A stretch of 64,000 nt of DNA from Aggregatilinea lenta (lineage in GTDB: Bacteria > Chloroflexota > Anaerolineae > Aggregatilineales > Aggregatilineaceae). The stretch covers positions 279,189-343,188 of the forward strand of contig NZ_BFCB01000001.1 of the NCBI RefSeq assembly GCF_003569045.1, in the 5' to 3' direction. The position numbers and the translations under genes are program-made. The notes beneath the pieces were generated by a model that saw only the letters and a list, made by a program, of their open reading frames with translations, ran no database searches and was not told the DNA's origin. Below are positions 17,022-25,492 of this stretch, in pieces (within the stretch, counting starts at the first letter, position 1; every line of letters starts with the position of its first letter).

Positions 17022-17600
17022 ATGCCCCGAGGACGCTACCAGCAAAAACAATGGGAGGTCCGCGAACAGGCGATCCTTGACACACTCGAAGTGCTGTCCG
17101 CCGAGCGCGGCTTCAACACCATCACCATGGATGATCTCGCGACCACGGTTGGCATATCGAAGGCGACGCTGTACCAGCACTTCCCTAGCAAAGACGAGAT
17201 GGTGTCGCGCCTGTTGGCGCAGCACGAGGATCGTTTCCTCGACTGGCTGGACCAGATCGGCAGTGAGCCAGCCACGGTCCGCCTGAGCCATATTATGCTC
17301 TACCTGTTGGAAGGGCACGTCAAGCCACTGCAAGGACCACCCGGCGTCGAGATCGAAAACATTATGGCGGTGTTCGAGCGCGATCGTGCGCTGGTGGAGC
17401 GGCACGACGAAATTCTGAAACAGCTGGTCGCCATCATCGAAGAAGGCCAGTCCGGCGGGACAATCACGCCTCTGCTGACACCAGATGCGATCATCGCGGC
17501 CATGTTCGCCCTCAGCAAACTGCCGGAGGGCATCAGACACAACCCGGTTCCTCTAGATCACATCGTCTTGTTCTTCGAGCGCGCTATCCGCGCAGAGTGA
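17022..17600 (+). CDS. TetR/AcrR-family transcriptional regulator
   Basis: This 192-aa protein starts at 17022 behind AAGGAGAAAAACAAC. The N-terminal domain has the classic TetR helix-turn-helix: REQAILDTLEVLSAERGFNTITMDDLATTVGISKATLYQHFPSKDEM (about residues 12-58, quoted motif core TLYQHFPSKDEM). The C-terminal ligand-binding half is not specific. It is 43 bp ahead of an MFS exporter on the same strand, so it most likely represses its own operon until the exporter's substrate binds. Confidence 0.9.
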   Translation: MPRGRYQQKQWEVREQAILDTLEVLSAERGFNTITMDDLATTVGISKATLYQHFPSKDEMVSRLLAQHEDRFLDWLDQIGSEPATVRLSHIMLYLLEGHVKPLQGPPGVEIENIMAVFERDRALVERHDEILKQLVAIIEEGQSGGTITPLLTPDAIIAAMFALSKLPEGIRHNPVPLDHIVLFFERAIRAE

Positions 17601-17643
17601 GTTCGCATCTCGAACGCTATTTATATAAGAAGGAAGGAACGTC

Positions 17644-19500
17644 ATGCGTGAATCGGCGATCGATCATCGCCCGGAGCAGGATCACGTGAGCGAGGCGCAC
17701 AACCGACGGCGCTGGTACGCGCTGCTGATCCTGAGCCTGAGTCTCATGCTGACTATCATCGACGGGACCATCGTCAATATCGCAATCCCGTCGATTCAAG
17801 CGACCTTCGGCGTCAGCATTCGCGACGTCGAATGGGTCAACTCGATCTATTCGCTGGTCTTCGCCGCGACGCTCATCCTGTGGGGCAAAATCGGGGATCA
17901 GTACGGGCGGCGGCTGTTGTTCGTCATCGGGCTGCTGCTGTTCGGCCTGGGATCGGCGCTGGTCGGCGCATCCACCAGCATCGGGATGCTGGTCGCCATG
18001 CGCGCCCTGCAAGGACTGGGAGCGGCAGTCCTCAGTCCCAGCACGCTCTCGATCATCACCACGACCTTTAAAGATAAGGAGCGCGGCATCGCCTTCGGCA
18101 TTTGGGGTGCAACGGCGGGTGTCGCAGCAGCGCTCGGCCCGTTGCTTGGCGGATGGATCATCACCAATGCATCCAACTGGGGCTGGGCTACCAGCATCAC
18201 GGGAGATTCGTGGCGGTGGGCGTTCTACATCAACATTCCTATCGTGATCATCGCACTGGTGGGCAGCTTCTGGGCCATCCGCGAATCCCGCGACGAGCAC
18301 GCCTCGCACCATCTTGACGTCGCTGGCTCGGTGTTGGGCGGGCTGGGCCTCGGCGGGATCGTGTTCGGGTTGATCGAGGGGGAGACGTACGGCTGGTGGT
18401 CGCCTAAAGCCGCGTTTGCAATCGGCGGCTGGGAATGGCCGCTGGACAGCATCTCGATCATACCCCTATCCCTGTTGGCTGGCGCGCTGCTGCTGGTGAT
18501 CTTCGTCACGTTCGAGTTATGGCTGGAGCGCCAGGGGCGCGAGCCGCTGTTCGAGTTCAGTCTGCTGCGCTACACCAGCTTCCGCTTCGGAATGCTCACC
18601 GGGCTGATCGTGAACCTGGGCGAGCTGGGCATCCTATTCGCACTGTCGATTTTCCTGCAAAGCGTGAAGGAACTCAGCGCCTTCGATACGGGCTTGGCAC
18701 TGCTGCCACTGGCGTTGGCCTCTCTGATCGCTGCGCCGCTGGCCGGGGCATTTTCGGCGCGCGTCGGGCCAAAGTGGATCGTCACGGCGGGCATGACGTT
18801 CGAGGCGATGTCGCTGTTTTGGCTAAGCAGGCTGATCTCGTCGGACGTCTCGGTCAACACGCTGGCCGCGCCGCTGACCCTCTATGGGCTGGGGCTTGGA
18901 CTGGCCATTGCGCAGCTGACCAGCCTGACCCTGTTCGACATTCCCGGTCCGAAGGCTGGTATCGCCGCCGGCGCGAACAGCACGATCCGGCAGGTCGGTG
19001 CGGCGTTGGGCATCGCCATCATCGGCACAGTGTTGACCTCTACCCAAACCGACGCGGCGGATAAGGGCCTGCGCCAGAGCGAACTGCTGGCATCGCCGCC
19101 GTTCGTCGCCATGCGTGACCAGATCCTCGGTGCACTGCACAGCAGCGAGGGCTTCAACCAGCAAGACATGGCCGTCATGATGTCCGGCTCGGCAGCCTCC
19201 AGTGCGGAAAACCAGCCGCCCGCCGGGGTCCCAGAGCAGGCGCTGGCGACGGAAATACCCGGCGATACCCAGGGCATACCCGCTGTGGCGGCCCAGGGCG
19301 TGCCGGACGGTGCGAACATGGGGCAGAGCGGCCCGCCAACGGGCGATCCCGGGCAGGAAATCAAGTCGATCTTCTTCGACGCACTCGCTAAGGCAACCGC
19401 CAACAGCGCCCTGGCCGCAGCAATTTTCGTCGCCTTAGGTGCGATAAGTTCGCTGCTGCTGCCCAACCCTCACGTCGAGGAGGAATCGAGCGCCGCGTGA
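17644..19500 (+). CDS. DHA2-family (EmrB/QacA-type, 14-TMS) MFS drug exporter
   Basis: This 618-aa protein starts at 17644 behind AAGAAGGAAGGAACGTC. The DHA2 signature MLTIIDGTIVNIAIPSIQ is in helix 1, and GKIGDQYGRRLLFVIGL is motif A. GIWGATAGVAAALGPLLGGWI is motif C, the exporter hallmark. About 14 hydrophobic segments are present. A Pro/Gly/Ala-rich extramembrane loop of about 80 residues (SSAENQPPAGVPEQ to TGDPGQEIKS) before the last helix is unusual for the family. It is cotranscribed with the TetR gene and ends at a strong terminator. The substrate is unknown. Confidence 0.92.
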   Translation: MRESAIDHRPEQDHVSEAHNRRRWYALLILSLSLMLTIIDGTIVNIAIPSIQATFGVSIRDVEWVNSIYSLVFAATLILWGKIGDQYGRRLLFVIGLLLFGLGSALVGASTSIGMLVAMRALQGLGAAVLSPSTLSIITTTFKDKERGIAFGIWGATAGVAAALGPLLGGWIITNASNWGWATSITGDSWRWAFYINIPIVIIALVGSFWAIRESRDEHASHHLDVAGSVLGGLGLGGIVFGLIEGETYGWWSPKAAFAIGGWEWPLDSISIIPLSLLAGALLLVIFVTFELWLERQGREPLFEFSLLRYTSFRFGMLTGLIVNLGELGILFALSIFLQSVKELSAFDTGLALLPLALASLIAAPLAGAFSARVGPKWIVTAGMTFEAMSLFWLSRLISSDVSVNTLAAPLTLYGLGLGLAIAQLTSLTLFDIPGPKAGIAAGANSTIRQVGAALGIAIIGTVLTSTQTDAADKGLRQSELLASPPFVAMRDQILGALHSSEGFNQQDMAVMMSGSAASSAENQPPAGVPEQALATEIPGDTQGIPAVAAQGVPDGANMGQSGPPTGDPGQEIKSIFFDALAKATANSALAAAIFVALGAISSLLLPNPHVEEESSAA

Positions 19501-19527
19501 TGGGATGATCCCGAGCTAGCTGCCGAC

Positions 19528-19557
19528 GAGAGACGGGCGCGACCCGTCTCTCTTTTC
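19528..19557 (+). terminator. Terminator of the TetR-MFS operon
   Basis: Arms GAGAGACGGG (19528-19537) and CCCGTCTCTC (19543-19552) with a 5-nt loop are followed by TTTTCT. The perfect 10-bp stem lies 28 bp after the MFS stop. Confidence 0.85.
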
Positions 19558-19681
19558 TGCATTGAGCCGCTGTGAGTGGGGACAACGCCAATCCCTTACG
19601 ATGGTCCCGTTGGTCCTACGTCACGTCGGGAAAGCCTGTTATACTGAACGCCAAGTGCGGCGCGTGAGCCAGGAGTTCAGT

Positions 19682-20842
19682 ATGCGACAGTTTATTGCAG
19701 ATCGGGTCCTTTCCGTTCCGCCGTCGGGCATCCGGCGGTTTTTCGACATCAGCGCGACGATGGACGATGTGATCTCGCTCGGCATCGGCGAGCCGGATTT
19801 CGTCACCCCGCCGCCGATCGTGCAGGCCGGGATCGCGTCGCTGGAAGCGGGCGAGACGCATTACACCAGCAACAGCGGCACCGTCGAGCTGCGCCGGGCG
19901 ATCTCCGACTACCTCAAGCGGCTGTACAGCATCGACTACAACCCGGACAACGAGATCCTCGTCACGGTCGGCGTGAGCGAAGCGCTGTACCTGATCATGA
20001 CGGCCCTGCTCAACCCCGGCGACGAGGTGATCGTGCCGCAGCCGTGCTTCGGCGCGTACACCGCCGAGGTCACCTTTGCGACCGGCGTCCCGGTGATCAT
20101 CGACACCTCCCCCGCGCGGGACTTCCAGGTGACCGGCGAGGAGATCGAAGCGGCCATCACACCCCGCACCAAAGCGATCCTGATCGGCTATCCCAACAAC
20201 CCCACTGGCGCGATCATGACGCGCGAGGGGCTGGCCGAGATCGCCGCCATCGCGGAAAAGCACGACCTGATCGTGATCTCGGACGAGATCTACGACCGGC
20301 TGATCTACGGCGTGGAGCACACACACTTCGCCACGCTGGACAACATGCGCGAACGCACGGTCGTGTTGGGCGGGTTCAGCAAGAGCCACGCCATGACCGG
20401 CTGGCGTCTTGGCTATGCCGTCGGTCCGGCGCTGCTGATCGACGCCATGCGCAAGATCCACCAGTACACGATCATGTCCGCGCCGACGACTGCCCAGATC
20501 GCCGTAGCGACGATGCTGCCCAACGCCGAGGACGCAGTCGCGCTGATGCGCACGGAGTACGACCGGCGGCGCAAGCTGATCGTCTCCGGCTTCAATTCGC
20601 TGGGGCTGACCTGCTTCGAGCCGCGCGGCGCGTTTTACTGCTTCCCCAACATCGGAGCGGCGGGCATGGACGAAACAGCCTTCGCCGAAACGCTGCTGTC
20701 AGAGGAACGGGTCGCGGTCGTGCCCGGCTCGGCTTTCGGGGCCAGCGGCGTGGGCTACGTCCGCGCCTGCTACGCCACGTCCTACGACAAGATCGAAGAG
20801 GCGCTGGAACGCATCCACCGCTTCATGCAGCGCCACGGCTGA
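19682..20842 (+). CDS. Class I/II PLP-dependent aminotransferase (aspartate/aromatic type)
   Basis: This 386-aa protein starts at the ATG at 19682 behind CCAGGAGTTCAGT; the open frame extends upstream without a better start. Fold type I motifs are present: ISLGIGEPDFVTPPPI at the N-terminus, GYPNNPTGAIMTREGL, VISDEIYDRLIY (the Asp/Tyr that hold PLP), GGFSKSHAMTGWRLGY with the Schiff-base Lys near residue 231, and RGAFYCFPNI. Family members of this size include AspC, PatA and related amino acid transaminases. The specific amino acid cannot be told. Confidence 0.9.
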   Translation: MRQFIADRVLSVPPSGIRRFFDISATMDDVISLGIGEPDFVTPPPIVQAGIASLEAGETHYTSNSGTVELRRAISDYLKRLYSIDYNPDNEILVTVGVSEALYLIMTALLNPGDEVIVPQPCFGAYTAEVTFATGVPVIIDTSPARDFQVTGEEIEAAITPRTKAILIGYPNNPTGAIMTREGLAEIAAIAEKHDLIVISDEIYDRLIYGVEHTHFATLDNMRERTVVLGGFSKSHAMTGWRLGYAVGPALLIDAMRKIHQYTIMSAPTTAQIAVATMLPNAEDAVALMRTEYDRRRKLIVSGFNSLGLTCFEPRGAFYCFPNIGAAGMDETAFAETLLSEERVAVVPGSAFGASGVGYVRACYATSYDKIEEALERIHRFMQRHG

Positions 20843-20924
20843 TGCCCTTGCGCGACAGCGCAGTTAGGCCCAAAATCTGGGTATCGCACGCCCGGAGAGT
20901 AGTCGCCAGGGTAGGAGCAGACCA

Positions 20925-21548
20925 GTGGATACCACGAGCTACGATGAATTCTTAGTGAGCATGACCCAAATCCTCGACGAACGGATGCGGATGCATGCCC
21001 GGCTACAAGAAAAACTGTCCGAATTCACCAACCGGCTGTTCAATGCCATCGAAGCGGTGCTGGAAGAAGCGAACCAGCGGCAGATCCCGGGGCTGGGCAA
21101 GTCGCGCCGCTTTGCGCACCCATCAGGCAAGGGCCGCGAAGGGCTTCAGATCTACATCGGAGATTGGAGCATCATCTTCGTGCCCCTGTCCGGTTACGCG
21201 CGGCCCAATGTGTCCGACCAGGCGCGCATCCCCGGCGCACTGTTCAAAGACCTGAGCGCGCGAATTGGCGTCTTCCTGACCGATGAGCCGAACGGCCATG
21301 CGTTCTACGACTTCATCATCTTTGCCGATGGCTCGTGGTTTGCGTGGGGATACGGCTGGCCCAAGCAGCAGGCCGACATTGAAAGCACCGACTTCAACGC
21401 CCTGGCCGGGGAGCTGCTGCACAGCTTCGTGCGCGACATCTTCCTGACCTGGAACACGCGCGGTGACACCACGCTGGCCGCGTCAATGGACCCCAAACAG
21501 CGCACCTATCTCTTCGGGCTGCCCGGTGAGGATCGCCAGGGGATTTAG
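20925..21548 (+). CDS. Conserved-looking hypothetical protein
   Basis: This 207-aa protein uses a GTG start at 20925 behind TAGGAGCAGACCA. The N-terminal 50 residues look like a coiled coil (EFLVSMTQILDERMRMHARLQEKL). The rest is a mixed alpha/beta domain with YIGDWSIIFVPLSGYA, FYDFIIFADGSWFAWGYGW and DTTLAASMDPKQRTYLFGL. No signal peptide or membrane segment is visible, so it is probably cytoplasmic. I do not recognise the family. It lies between the aminotransferase and dnaA and ends before a strong hairpin. Confidence 0.75.
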   Translation: MDTTSYDEFLVSMTQILDERMRMHARLQEKLSEFTNRLFNAIEAVLEEANQRQIPGLGKSRRFAHPSGKGREGLQIYIGDWSIIFVPLSGYARPNVSDQARIPGALFKDLSARIGVFLTDEPNGHAFYDFIIFADGSWFAWGYGWPKQQADIESTDFNALAGELLHSFVRDIFLTWNTRGDTTLAASMDPKQRTYLFGLPGEDRQGI

Positions 21549-21576
21549 GCGCATGGCCCGCTTCAACGGCACTTCG

Positions 21577-21609
21577 GTGACGCCGGATCTAAGTCAGGTC
21601 CGGCGTCAC
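21577..21609 (+). terminator. Perfect hairpin after the hypothetical gene
   Basis: Arms GTGACGCCGGA (21577-21587) and TCCGGCGTCAC (21599-21609) with an 11-nt loop lie 28 bp after the stop. There is no clear U run, so this is a likely but not canonical terminator. Confidence 0.55.
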
Positions 21610-22206
21610 TGCTTGACTCACAGGTTCCAGATAGCGGGATAAATAGCGTGAATCGCACACAGAATCCCAATGAAAGCGGGCTTGATTCACATTTGGAGGC
21701 GTCAAACGCCAACCTTAAAATTTCGATTCGGTCAAAAAAATTTAAGGTTCAGATTCAGCCTTCATCGCCGGTTCTGGCCCAAATCCGTAGATTTGGTGGC
21801 ACTATGAAATGAGTCAACCCGTATCTGGCCATTACACGACCTAAGACTCACTTTCACTGACTCGTCTTTCCTGCCATTGTGATTCACACCCGTTGTCCCG
21901 TTTTTTCCGAATCTTAAAAAATCCAACCTTTTAAGGTTCAAGGCCCAAATCGCATTGAGTTTTGCCCCCGTAGTCTGTTAAAATGATTTTACTTCAGTCA
22001 GGGGGACAGAAGACCTCAAAGACCGGGGGGGAAAATGGGAGCAACCAACTCCCCACGGTTATGGCCCTGACCTCGTAACACCAACAGCAACCGAATACGC
22101 ACGACTTAGCGGATCAGAAGATTTTGTCCCGCCGGGTAGCTTGCGGCCCCCGGACGGTAATTTGCGCCTTGTCTCTTGACGGACCCTGTGAAGGACGCCC
22201 TGCTAG
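21610..22206. other. dnaA upstream region with AT-rich inverted repeats
   Basis: This region is visibly AT-richer than its surroundings and non-coding. It contains AACCTTAAAATTT (21711-21723) facing AAATTTAAGGTT (21738-21749), a second AACCTT/AAGGTT pair with a 2-nt loop (21925-21938), and CCAAATC/GATTTGG (21779-21796). It also has several GATTCAC/GTGAATC words (21648, 21682, 21880). The dnaA promoter candidate is at 21955-21984. It could be a regulatory region, or part of a bipartite origin with the downstream region. Confidence 0.6.
21955..21984 (+). promoter_or_regulatory. dnaA: Candidate dnaA promoter
   Basis: TTGAGT (21955-21960), an 18-nt spacer and TAAAAT (21979-21984) lie about 220 bp before the dnaA start, leaving a long GC-rich leader. 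The AACCTT/AAGGTT inverted repeat is just upstream. Confidence 0.45.
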
Positions 22207-23787
22207 ATGCTTAGCCCACGCGACGCCTGGCACGCCACACTCGGCCAACTCGAGCTGCAGCTCAACCGGGCCACGTTTGATACGTGGCTCAAGGGGTCCG
22301 AGCTGCTGGCTTATGAGGATGGCTCGATGACGGTGCGCGTCCGCCACGCTTACGCGAAGGACTGGCTGGAGCAGCACCTCTATCACCTGATCTCCCAGAC
22401 GCTCAGCAGCCTCATCGGGGAGCCGGTACGCGTCAGCTTCACGGTGTCCGTGCCCGCGCAGCCGCCCGTCGAGCGGCAGGCCGGGACGTTATTCGCCGCG
22501 CTGCCGGACGAAGACCACACCGCCACCAACAGGCCGCAGGCCAAAGCGGAAGTCGGGGTCGCGTCGCTGGCCGCCAGTGACAGCAGCGCCGAGGTGGACA
22601 CCGCCGACACGGACGCCGCGCCGCGCAGTGGAGCTTCGACCGCCACACGCTCAACAGCGTCGAGCGCACTGAAGCCCGCACCCCGCAGCAACGAGATCGC
22701 GCACGAGCACCCCGCGCCGCGTCCGTCGGCTAGCAGCACGCTCGACACGCCCCGCGTGCCGTTCAACCGCCGTTACACGTTTGGCTCGTTCGTCACCGGG
22801 CCGAGCAACCTGTTCGCGCAGGCGGCGGCCAAAGCCGTCGCGGACGCGCCGGGCGACGCTTATAACCCGCTCACACTGTACGGCGGCAGCGGCCTGGGCA
22901 AGACGCACCTGCTCAACGCCATCGGGCAGGCGTGCGAAGCCGCAGGTAAGCGCGTGGTGATGGTCACGGCGGAAATGTTCACCAACGACATGGTCGCCTC
23001 GATCCGCTCGCACAGCATGGCCGATTTCCGCGATCGCTATCGCGGGGCAGACGTGCTGCTGGTGGACGATATCCAGTTCATCGCGGGCAAGACCGGTACA
23101 GAGGAAGAGTTCTACCACGTCTTCAACACCCTGATCAGCCAGAACAGCCAGATCGTCGTCGCCTGCAACGCGCACCCGTGTCACCTGGGCACCCTGGACG
23201 AGCGGCTGCGCAGCCGGTTATCCGGCGGCCTGATGGCGGACGTACAGCCCCCGGAAGAAGCCATGCGGCTGGCGATCCTCAAGGCCAAGGCCGAGGCGCA
23301 GGGTATGCCGCTGCCGGACGACGTGGCGCAGATCCTTGCCGGGCCGGACACCACGAACGTGCGCGAGCTGGAAGGGCTGCTGACACAGGTCCTGGCGCGC
23401 ACGTCGCTGACAAAGGAACCGCTGAATGCCGACTTGGCCTATCGCGTGCTGGGCAAGTCGCAGTCGGTCCGCCAGCCCGCGTCCAAATCCTCGCAGCGCA
23501 AGGGCACCGGCCTCAAGCAGGTGCTGGCCGCGGCAGCATCCTTCCACCAGTTGTCGATGGACGACCTGCTGAGCAAGAGCCGTACCAAAGAAGTGGTCCG
23601 TGCGCGGCAGGTGGCGATGTACTTGGCCCGCGAAGAAACCGAAGCCTCGCTGCCCCAGATCGGGGAAGCACTGGGCCGCAACCACAGCACGATCCTGCAC
23701 GGCTACAAGAAGATTGCCAGCGAGATCCCACTGGACGACGCGCTGCGCCACGAGCTGAGCGCGATCCGCCGCCAACTCTACCAATAG
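22207..23787 (+). CDS. dnaA: Chromosomal replication initiator DnaA
   Basis: This 526-aa protein has all four domains. Domain I (about 1-80, WHATLGQLELQLNRATFDTWLKG) is the helicase/DnaB-interaction part. Domain II is a long Ala/Ser/Thr linker (about 85-185). The AAA+ domain III has YNPLTLYGGSGLGKTHLLNA with Walker A at 226-233 and Walker B VLLVDDIQF at 283-291. Domain IV ends with the DNA-binding signature EASLPQIGEALGRNHSTILHGYK. Walker A reads GGSGLGKT where GGVGLGKT is usual, and the sensor I strand reads VVACNAHP instead of VLTSDxxP. It binds DnaA boxes and opens oriC. dnaN is not next to it. Confidence 0.97.
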   Translation: MLSPRDAWHATLGQLELQLNRATFDTWLKGSELLAYEDGSMTVRVRHAYAKDWLEQHLYHLISQTLSSLIGEPVRVSFTVSVPAQPPVERQAGTLFAALPDEDHTATNRPQAKAEVGVASLAASDSSAEVDTADTDAAPRSGASTATRSTASSALKPAPRSNEIAHEHPAPRPSASSTLDTPRVPFNRRYTFGSFVTGPSNLFAQAAAKAVADAPGDAYNPLTLYGGSGLGKTHLLNAIGQACEAAGKRVVMVTAEMFTNDMVASIRSHSMADFRDRYRGADVLLVDDIQFIAGKTGTEEEFYHVFNTLISQNSQIVVACNAHPCHLGTLDERLRSRLSGGLMADVQPPEEAMRLAILKAKAEAQGMPLPDDVAQILAGPDTTNVRELEGLLTQVLARTSLTKEPLNADLAYRVLGKSQSVRQPASKSSQRKGTGLKQVLAAAASFHQLSMDDLLSKSRTKEVVRARQVAMYLAREETEASLPQIGEALGRNHSTILHGYKKIASEIPLDDALRHELSAIRRQLYQ

Positions 23788-23868
23788 CCCCAGCCTCACC
23801 CGCCAACCGATCTCCCATTCAGGCAGTGCGCGCCGCCGCGTTCACGTGGATTTCTGTCCCCCATCCCA

Positions 23869-24043
23869 TACGCATTAAGTTAAGCATTTCCGAGGGGAAC
23901 ACGGCCTTTCGTAGGGGCGGGGCAAGCCCCGCCCGTTGAGAGAAAAGCCGGGTAGGGCAAGCCCTACCCCTACGGTTACAATCGCTCGCGCTCTGCGTTG
24001 ACGCCAGGGGAAACAGTTACATTTAGATCGTTAGCTTAATGTG
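23869..24043. repeat. Composite intergenic repeat, copy B (inverted copy of 9226-9400)
   Basis: It runs from CGCATTAAGTTAAGC to GTTAGCTTAATG and is the reverse complement of copy A with only scattered differences. It contains the same two internal palindromes and lies directly after dnaA. Confidence 0.75.
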
Positions 24044-24098
24044 TATACCCTCCATCCCCTGGCCCCTTGCCCCACGCAAGCGGAGGGCAGGGGAAAGT

Positions 24099-24129
24099 GA
24101 CGTAGAGGCGTATTGCGATACGCCCCGTC
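24099..24129. repeat. Palindromic repeat family 2, degenerate copy
   Basis: GACGTAGAGGCGTAT faces ATACGCCCCGTC around TGCG. It is the same design as 30686-30713, 53628-53655 and 60749-60776. Confidence 0.55.
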
Positions 24130-24961
24130 AGGTAGAGCAAGCCTGGCCCCAACTAACAGACACAATCCGTCAGGTCATCCGCATGGATTTGCCTCACGCA
24201 ATCCCACACCAGATATACGCCAGCACATGACATCCACCACCCGTCGCTGTGCACAGATCCGGCGCGTGCCGCTGTGCACAAATCCAACACGCACCGCGAT
24301 TCCGTGCCTTGTTGATAACCCGGCGACGGTTATCAACAGGTCCGGCGCGACGGTTCGATTTAACATTCGCGGAAGCGGTCCCCGTTGCCGCCACATGCAG
24401 CGCAACAAAAATCTGTAAGAACCCACATCTGGCGGACCCTGACGCGAATCGAGCAACGTTGCGATGAACGAATATACACACAGTCGATCCGCGTTCATCT
24501 TCGCCTGTGCACAGCATCGACACACCGTGCACAGGCTGTCGATAGCTGTGTACAACGCGATCGTGCCCGGTCCACAGCTAGGATAGAACATCGGGTCTAC
24601 ACCAGATGTAGGTGCGAACGTTTGTGCGGAATTTTGCGCTGGCTCGGGCCTGTTCACGCTGTTGAAAACTGTTCATAATTATCAACAGGGTGTGTCGACG
24701 GCGGCGTCACAGAAACGACGGGTGAATCACCGCGATCCGGGAAACATGTGGTGTATGACTCATTTCTTGCCGCCAGATGTGGGCGCGTAGATCGAATCGA
24801 ACGAAGAGTCCCGGTGCGCTTATCGACATACGCACAGGCTCTACGACTACGACTAAATTTATTATTTTTATCCTCCACAAGAAAAAGCTCTTTAGAATCA
24901 GAATCTACTGTGCACAGTGGAATCGCGCGCGCAAAACACAAGACTTGGAAAAGAGGTCTGC

Positions 24962-25492
24962 ATGGAGCTGCATCAAACTTCCTCACGGCCCGTACACAAC
25001 TTCACCCTGGTTCCGGTTGGATTCGAACACGTTCCGGCGCTGCTGGACGTGTACCGGCAGTGCGAAGACTTCCTGGCGCTCGGTCCGCAGGCGTATGCAT
25101 CAATCGAAATGGTCAAGCAGGATCTCCGGCTGTCGCAGAAGGCCGGGGGGCTGTACCGGGGTATCGTCAACGCGGACGGGCAGATCGTGGGCGTGCTGGA
25201 TGTGGTTCCAGGGGGCTTCGAGGGCGACCCGGCGGTGGCCTTCGTCGAGCTGCTGATGATTGCCGTGCCGTTTCGCGGGCGCGGGCTGGGCGAAGCAGTG
25301 CTCGCCGCCGCGGAAGCCGAGATCTGCGCGAACCCGGCGATCCGCGAAATTCAGTTGGGCGTGCAGGTGAATAACCCCGGCGGGCTGCGCTTCTGGCGGC
25401 GTATGGGCTATACGGCGTGCGGCGAGCCGGAAGATTTGCCCGACGGCACGCGGGCGATGCGGTTTCGGAAGGGGATCGAGCGAACTGGCTAG
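24962..25492 (+). CDS. GNAT-family N-acetyltransferase
   Basis: This 176-aa protein starts at 24962 behind AAAAGAGGTCTGC. The acetyl-CoA-binding core is clear: FVELLMIAVPFRGRGLGEAVLAAAEA (Q/RxxGxG/A motif RGRGLG), followed by REIQLGVQVNNPGGLRFWRRMGYTACG, the typical end of the fold. The acceptor substrate is unknown. It converges with holB, the two overlapping by 4 bp at their ends. Confidence 0.88.
   Translation: MELHQTSSRPVHNFTLVPVGFEHVPALLDVYRQCEDFLALGPQAYASIEMVKQDLRLSQKAGGLYRGIVNADGQIVGVLDVVPGGFEGDPAVAFVELLMIAVPFRGRGLGEAVLAAAEAEICANPAIREIQLGVQVNNPGGLRFWRRMGYTACGEPEDLPDGTRAMRFRKGIERTG

Larger units (their letters stand above)
23788..24961. other. oriC: Candidate replication origin region downstream of dnaA
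   Basis: These 1.17 kb after dnaA hold no credible gene. CTGTGCACAG-type words stand at 24247, 24272 (ending AA), 24505, 24525 (CCGTGCACAG), 24546 (CTGTGTACAA) and 24908. TTATCAACA-type words, one mismatch from the classical DnaA box TTATCCACA, stand at 24310-24318 (reverse), 24330-24338 and 24679-24687. The first two form an inverted pair. An AT-rich stretch at about 24855-24907 (ACTAAATTTATTATTTTTATCC) could be the unwinding element. Composite repeat copy B occupies the dnaA-proximal part. The position next to dnaA, the box cluster and the AT-rich patch together make this the best oriC candidate. Confidence 0.7.

Noticed and set aside
24175-24986. Several open frames in the candidate origin region
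   Set aside because: Cys/Arg-rich translations with no ribosome sites that overlap DnaA-box-like words; they look like chance frames.
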